Notes under the pieces: model-generated
Seen by the model: the letters and a program-made list of their open reading frames with translations, nothing else
What the model was told of the DNA's origin: nothing
Databases searched by the model: none
In this document: piece after piece, positions 61,780-64,000 of the stretch
How positions within the stretch are numbered: position 1 is the stretch's first letter
Layout: each line of letters opens with the position of its first letter
Program-made: the position numbers and the translations under genes
Assembly (NCBI RefSeq): GCF_003076475.1
Contig: NZ_CP020919.1
Location: forward strand, 1,054,001-1,118,000
Reading direction: 5' to 3'
DNA length: 64,000 bases
Origin: Flavobacterium kingsejongi
Lineage (GTDB): Bacteria > Bacteroidota > Bacteroidia > Flavobacteriales > Flavobacteriaceae

Positions 61780-63903
61780 ATGAACAATATTGATTTTATT
61801 TCAAAACAGGTACCAACAGCAGTGGGCAACATACAAAATACCCTACAGCTTTTTTCGGAAGATTGTACGATTCCATTTATTGCACGCTACCGAAAAGACA
61901 GGACGGGAAATCTGGATGAAGTGGTTATCGAACAAATTTATAAACTGCAAAAGGAATATGATATCCTGACCAAGCGTAAGGAGGCTATTTTGAAATCGAT
62001 TACCGAGCGAGGTAGCCTGACAGAGGAGTTAGGCCGTAAGATCCAGGCGAGTTTTGATTTGAATGAACTGGAAGATTTTTACCTGCCTTTTAAAAAGAAG
62101 AAAAAAACAAAAGCCGATACTGCCCGTGAAAATGGTTTGGAACCGTTGGCTAAAATTATAATGTCACAAAATGGAGATGATCTGGATCATGCAGCGGCAC
62201 GTTATATAAATGATACAGTAGTCAATGAGGATGAAGCCCTGCAGGGAGCACGTGATATCGTGGCAGAATGGATCAATGAAAATAGCTACGTCCGTAAACA
62301 GCTCCGAAGGCTCTATCAAAGAAAAGCTTCGGTAACAACTAAAGTTGTGAAAGCAGCATTGGAAGAAGAAAAAGCCAAAAAATTCGAACAGTACTTCGAT
62401 TGGTCTGAAGGGTTGCAACGCGCGCCATCCCACCGGTTGTTAGCAATGTTCCGTGCGGAAAACGAAGGCTATATCAAGCTGAAAGTTGCAGTTGAAAAAG
62501 AAGAAGCCCTGGAACTTATTACACAGGTCATTGTAAAAAATCCTAAAAATAAATCTGTACATCTGGAGCAAGCGATGGAAGACAGTTACAAACGACTGTT
62601 AGTTCCTGCGATTACGAATGAAGTGCTACAGGAAGCCAAGGCCAAAGCCGATGCAACGGCCATACAGGTTTTTGCCGGAAATTTAGGGCAGTTGTTATTA
62701 GCACCTCCTTTGGGTGAAAAGCGAATCCTGGCCATTGACCCTGGATTTCGTACAGGATGTAAAGTAGTCTGCCTGGATGAAAAAGGAGATTTACTCTATA
62801 ATGAAACGATTTTCCCACATGCCCCTCAAAATGAGACTGCTATGGCAATGAAGAAAATCCGTTCGATGGTAAATTCCTATAAGATCGACGCTATTTCCAT
62901 AGGAAACGGAACGGCGTCAAGGGAAACGGAATTCTTTATCAAGAAAATAGCTTTTGATAAACCGCTACAGGTATTTGTGGTAAGCGAAGCCGGAGCCTCC
63001 ATTTACTCTGCTTCAAAAATTGCCCGGGACGAATTTCCAAATTATGATATCACAGTGCGTGGTGCGGTTTCCATTGGTCGCCGTTTGTCTGACCCTTTAG
63101 CAGAACTTGTTAAGATCGATGCCAAATCCATTGGTGTAGGACAATACCAGCACGATGTCGACCAAAACCTGCTAAAAGGCGAATTGGATACCGTAGTAAT
63201 GCGTTGTGTTAATGCAGTGGGTATTAATATCAATACTGCTAGCAAGTCGCTGTTGAGCTATGTTTCTGGTATTGGAGAAAAAATGGCCGAAAACATTGTT
63301 ACTTACCGTTCGGAAAACGGAGCTTTTGAAGATCGGAAACAGCTTAAGAAAGTTCCAAGGCTGGGGGAGAAAGCCTACCAGCAGGCCGCAGCATTTATAC
63401 GGATTACCAATGGTAAAAACCCGTTGGATAATTCGGCAGTACATCCGGAAGCGTATAAAATTGTTGAAAAAATGGCGAAGGACCTCAAGATTTCGTTATC
63501 AGAGCTTATTGGAAATAAGGAAAAGATCGCACAAATAAAGATTGCAGAGTATTGTACGCCTGAAATCGGGTTACTGACATTGAAAGACATTGTCAAGGAG
63601 TTGGAAAAACCAGGACTGGATCCGAGAAAATCAGCCAAAGTATTTGAATTTGACAGTAGCGTAAAGACGATTAAAGACCTGAGAACCGGTATGGTGTTGC
63701 CTGGAATTGTAAATAATATTACCAATTTTGGATGCTTTGTCGATGTTGGTATCAAGGAAAGCGGACTTGTTCATATCTCGCAGCTAAAAGAAGGCTTTGT
63801 TTCGGATGTAAACGAAGTGGTAAAACTCCATCAGCACGTTCAGGTAAAAGTTACCGAAGTGGATGAGGACAAGAAAAGAATACAGTTGAGTATGATTCTT
63901 TAA
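61780..63903 (+). CDS. tex: Tex-family RNA-binding transcription accessory protein
   Basis: The 707-residue cytoplasmic protein has the classical Tex layout. An N-terminal helical domain (1-200) contains FIARYRKDRTGNLDEVVIEQI. A YqgF/RNase H-like domain (about 315-440) contains AIDPGFRTGCKVVCLDEKG. Helix-hairpin-helix motifs (about 490-560) include VSGIGEKMAENIVTYR, and a C-terminal S1 RNA-binding domain (about 635-707) begins VLPGIVNNITNFGCFVDVGI. Tex is a conserved nucleic-acid binding factor that affects transcription in several bacteria; its precise role is not settled. It is monocistronic, with a strong terminator downstream and a 235-bp upstream gap. Confidence 0.93.
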   Translation: MNNIDFISKQVPTAVGNIQNTLQLFSEDCTIPFIARYRKDRTGNLDEVVIEQIYKLQKEYDILTKRKEAILKSITERGSLTEELGRKIQASFDLNELEDFYLPFKKKKKTKADTARENGLEPLAKIIMSQNGDDLDHAAARYINDTVVNEDEALQGARDIVAEWINENSYVRKQLRRLYQRKASVTTKVVKAALEEEKAKKFEQYFDWSEGLQRAPSHRLLAMFRAENEGYIKLKVAVEKEEALELITQVIVKNPKNKSVHLEQAMEDSYKRLLVPAITNEVLQEAKAKADATAIQVFAGNLGQLLLAPPLGEKRILAIDPGFRTGCKVVCLDEKGDLLYNETIFPHAPQNETAMAMKKIRSMVNSYKIDAISIGNGTASRETEFFIKKIAFDKPLQVFVVSEAGASIYSASKIARDEFPNYDITVRGAVSIGRRLSDPLAELVKIDAKSIGVGQYQHDVDQNLLKGELDTVVMRCVNAVGININTASKSLLSYVSGIGEKMAENIVTYRSENGAFEDRKQLKKVPRLGEKAYQQAAAFIRITNGKNPLDNSAVHPEAYKIVEKMAKDLKISLSELIGNKEKIAQIKIAEYCTPEIGLLTLKDIVKELEKPGLDPRKSAKVFEFDSSVKTIKDLRTGMVLPGIVNNITNFGCFVDVGIKESGLVHISQLKEGFVSDVNEVVKLHQHVQVKVTEVDEDKKRIQLSMIL

Positions 63904-63911
63904 AGCATGAA

Positions 63912-63950
63912 AAAATTACCAGGAATTAGAAAACTCCTGGTAATTTTTTT
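63912..63950 (+). terminator. Intrinsic terminator of tex
   Basis: ATTACCAGGA and TCCTGGTAAT form a 10-bp stem with a 10-nt loop, followed by seven T, just after the tex stop. Confidence 0.85.
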
Positions 63951-64000
63951 GATTAACTAGAAAAAATTATAATTTATTCTCGTCTTTATTTTGAGAATGC

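Overview
The window is chromosomal DNA from a gliding flavobacterium, most likely Flavobacterium or a close relative in the Flavobacteriaceae. This rests on the low GC content, promoters of the TAnnTTTG type without Shine-Dalgarno-led starts, the gene families (DUF4175, head-GIN, GlnRS in place of the amidotransferase route), and above all type IX secretion (T9SS) surface proteins with gliding-motility-type C-terminal sorting domains next to PorP/SprF partners. I see no rRNA, phage, insertion sequence or CRISPR array; there is one tRNA (Cys, GCA).

Layout. 1-1000: remains of a polymorphic-toxin locus, with the 3' end of an immunity-like gene and a decayed RHS core. 1074-5341 (minus): a two-gene unit, a 727-aa T9SS adhesin and a PorP/SprF-like protein carrying two SPOR-like repeats. 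6088-12529: thiamine pyrophosphokinase, a GH5 hydrolase, a small membrane protein, DNA polymerase III delta', DoxX and a PIF1-like helicase. 12621-20644 (minus): an OmpH-like lipoprotein, a methyltransferase, a lipoprotein, mnmG, ybeY and a DUF4175 protein; three perfect parS-type palindromes surround mnmG. 20814-27384: gltX, an SPFH protein, a YtxH/holin-like envelope trio and glnS.

The centrepiece is 27749-53105, one collinear unit that matches the sprC-sprD-sprB-sprF gliding operon of F. johnsoniae. It holds a 1755-aa adhesin, a PorP/SprF-like protein with a SPOR-like tail, a 5788-aa SprB and SprF. Both adhesins are built from tandem modules (about 771 bp in SprC, 711 bp in SprB). The small locus at 1074-5341 is a paralogue of the sprCD pair with one SprC module instead of five, and the length difference of 1028 aa equals exactly four 257-aa modules.

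53129-63950: a 21-bp minisatellite between two convergent terminators, an LTA-synthase-like sulfatase-fold enzyme, tRNA-Cys, a LysE-type exporter, a head-GIN protein, RNase R, a DUF2007 protein, rpiB, a secreted protein of unknown function, and tex. The 760-bp gap before rpiB holds four copies of the palindrome TGTTAACA and two facing DnaA-box-like 9-mers. Together with the parS cluster 43 kb away, this raises the possibility that the window lies near the replication origin.
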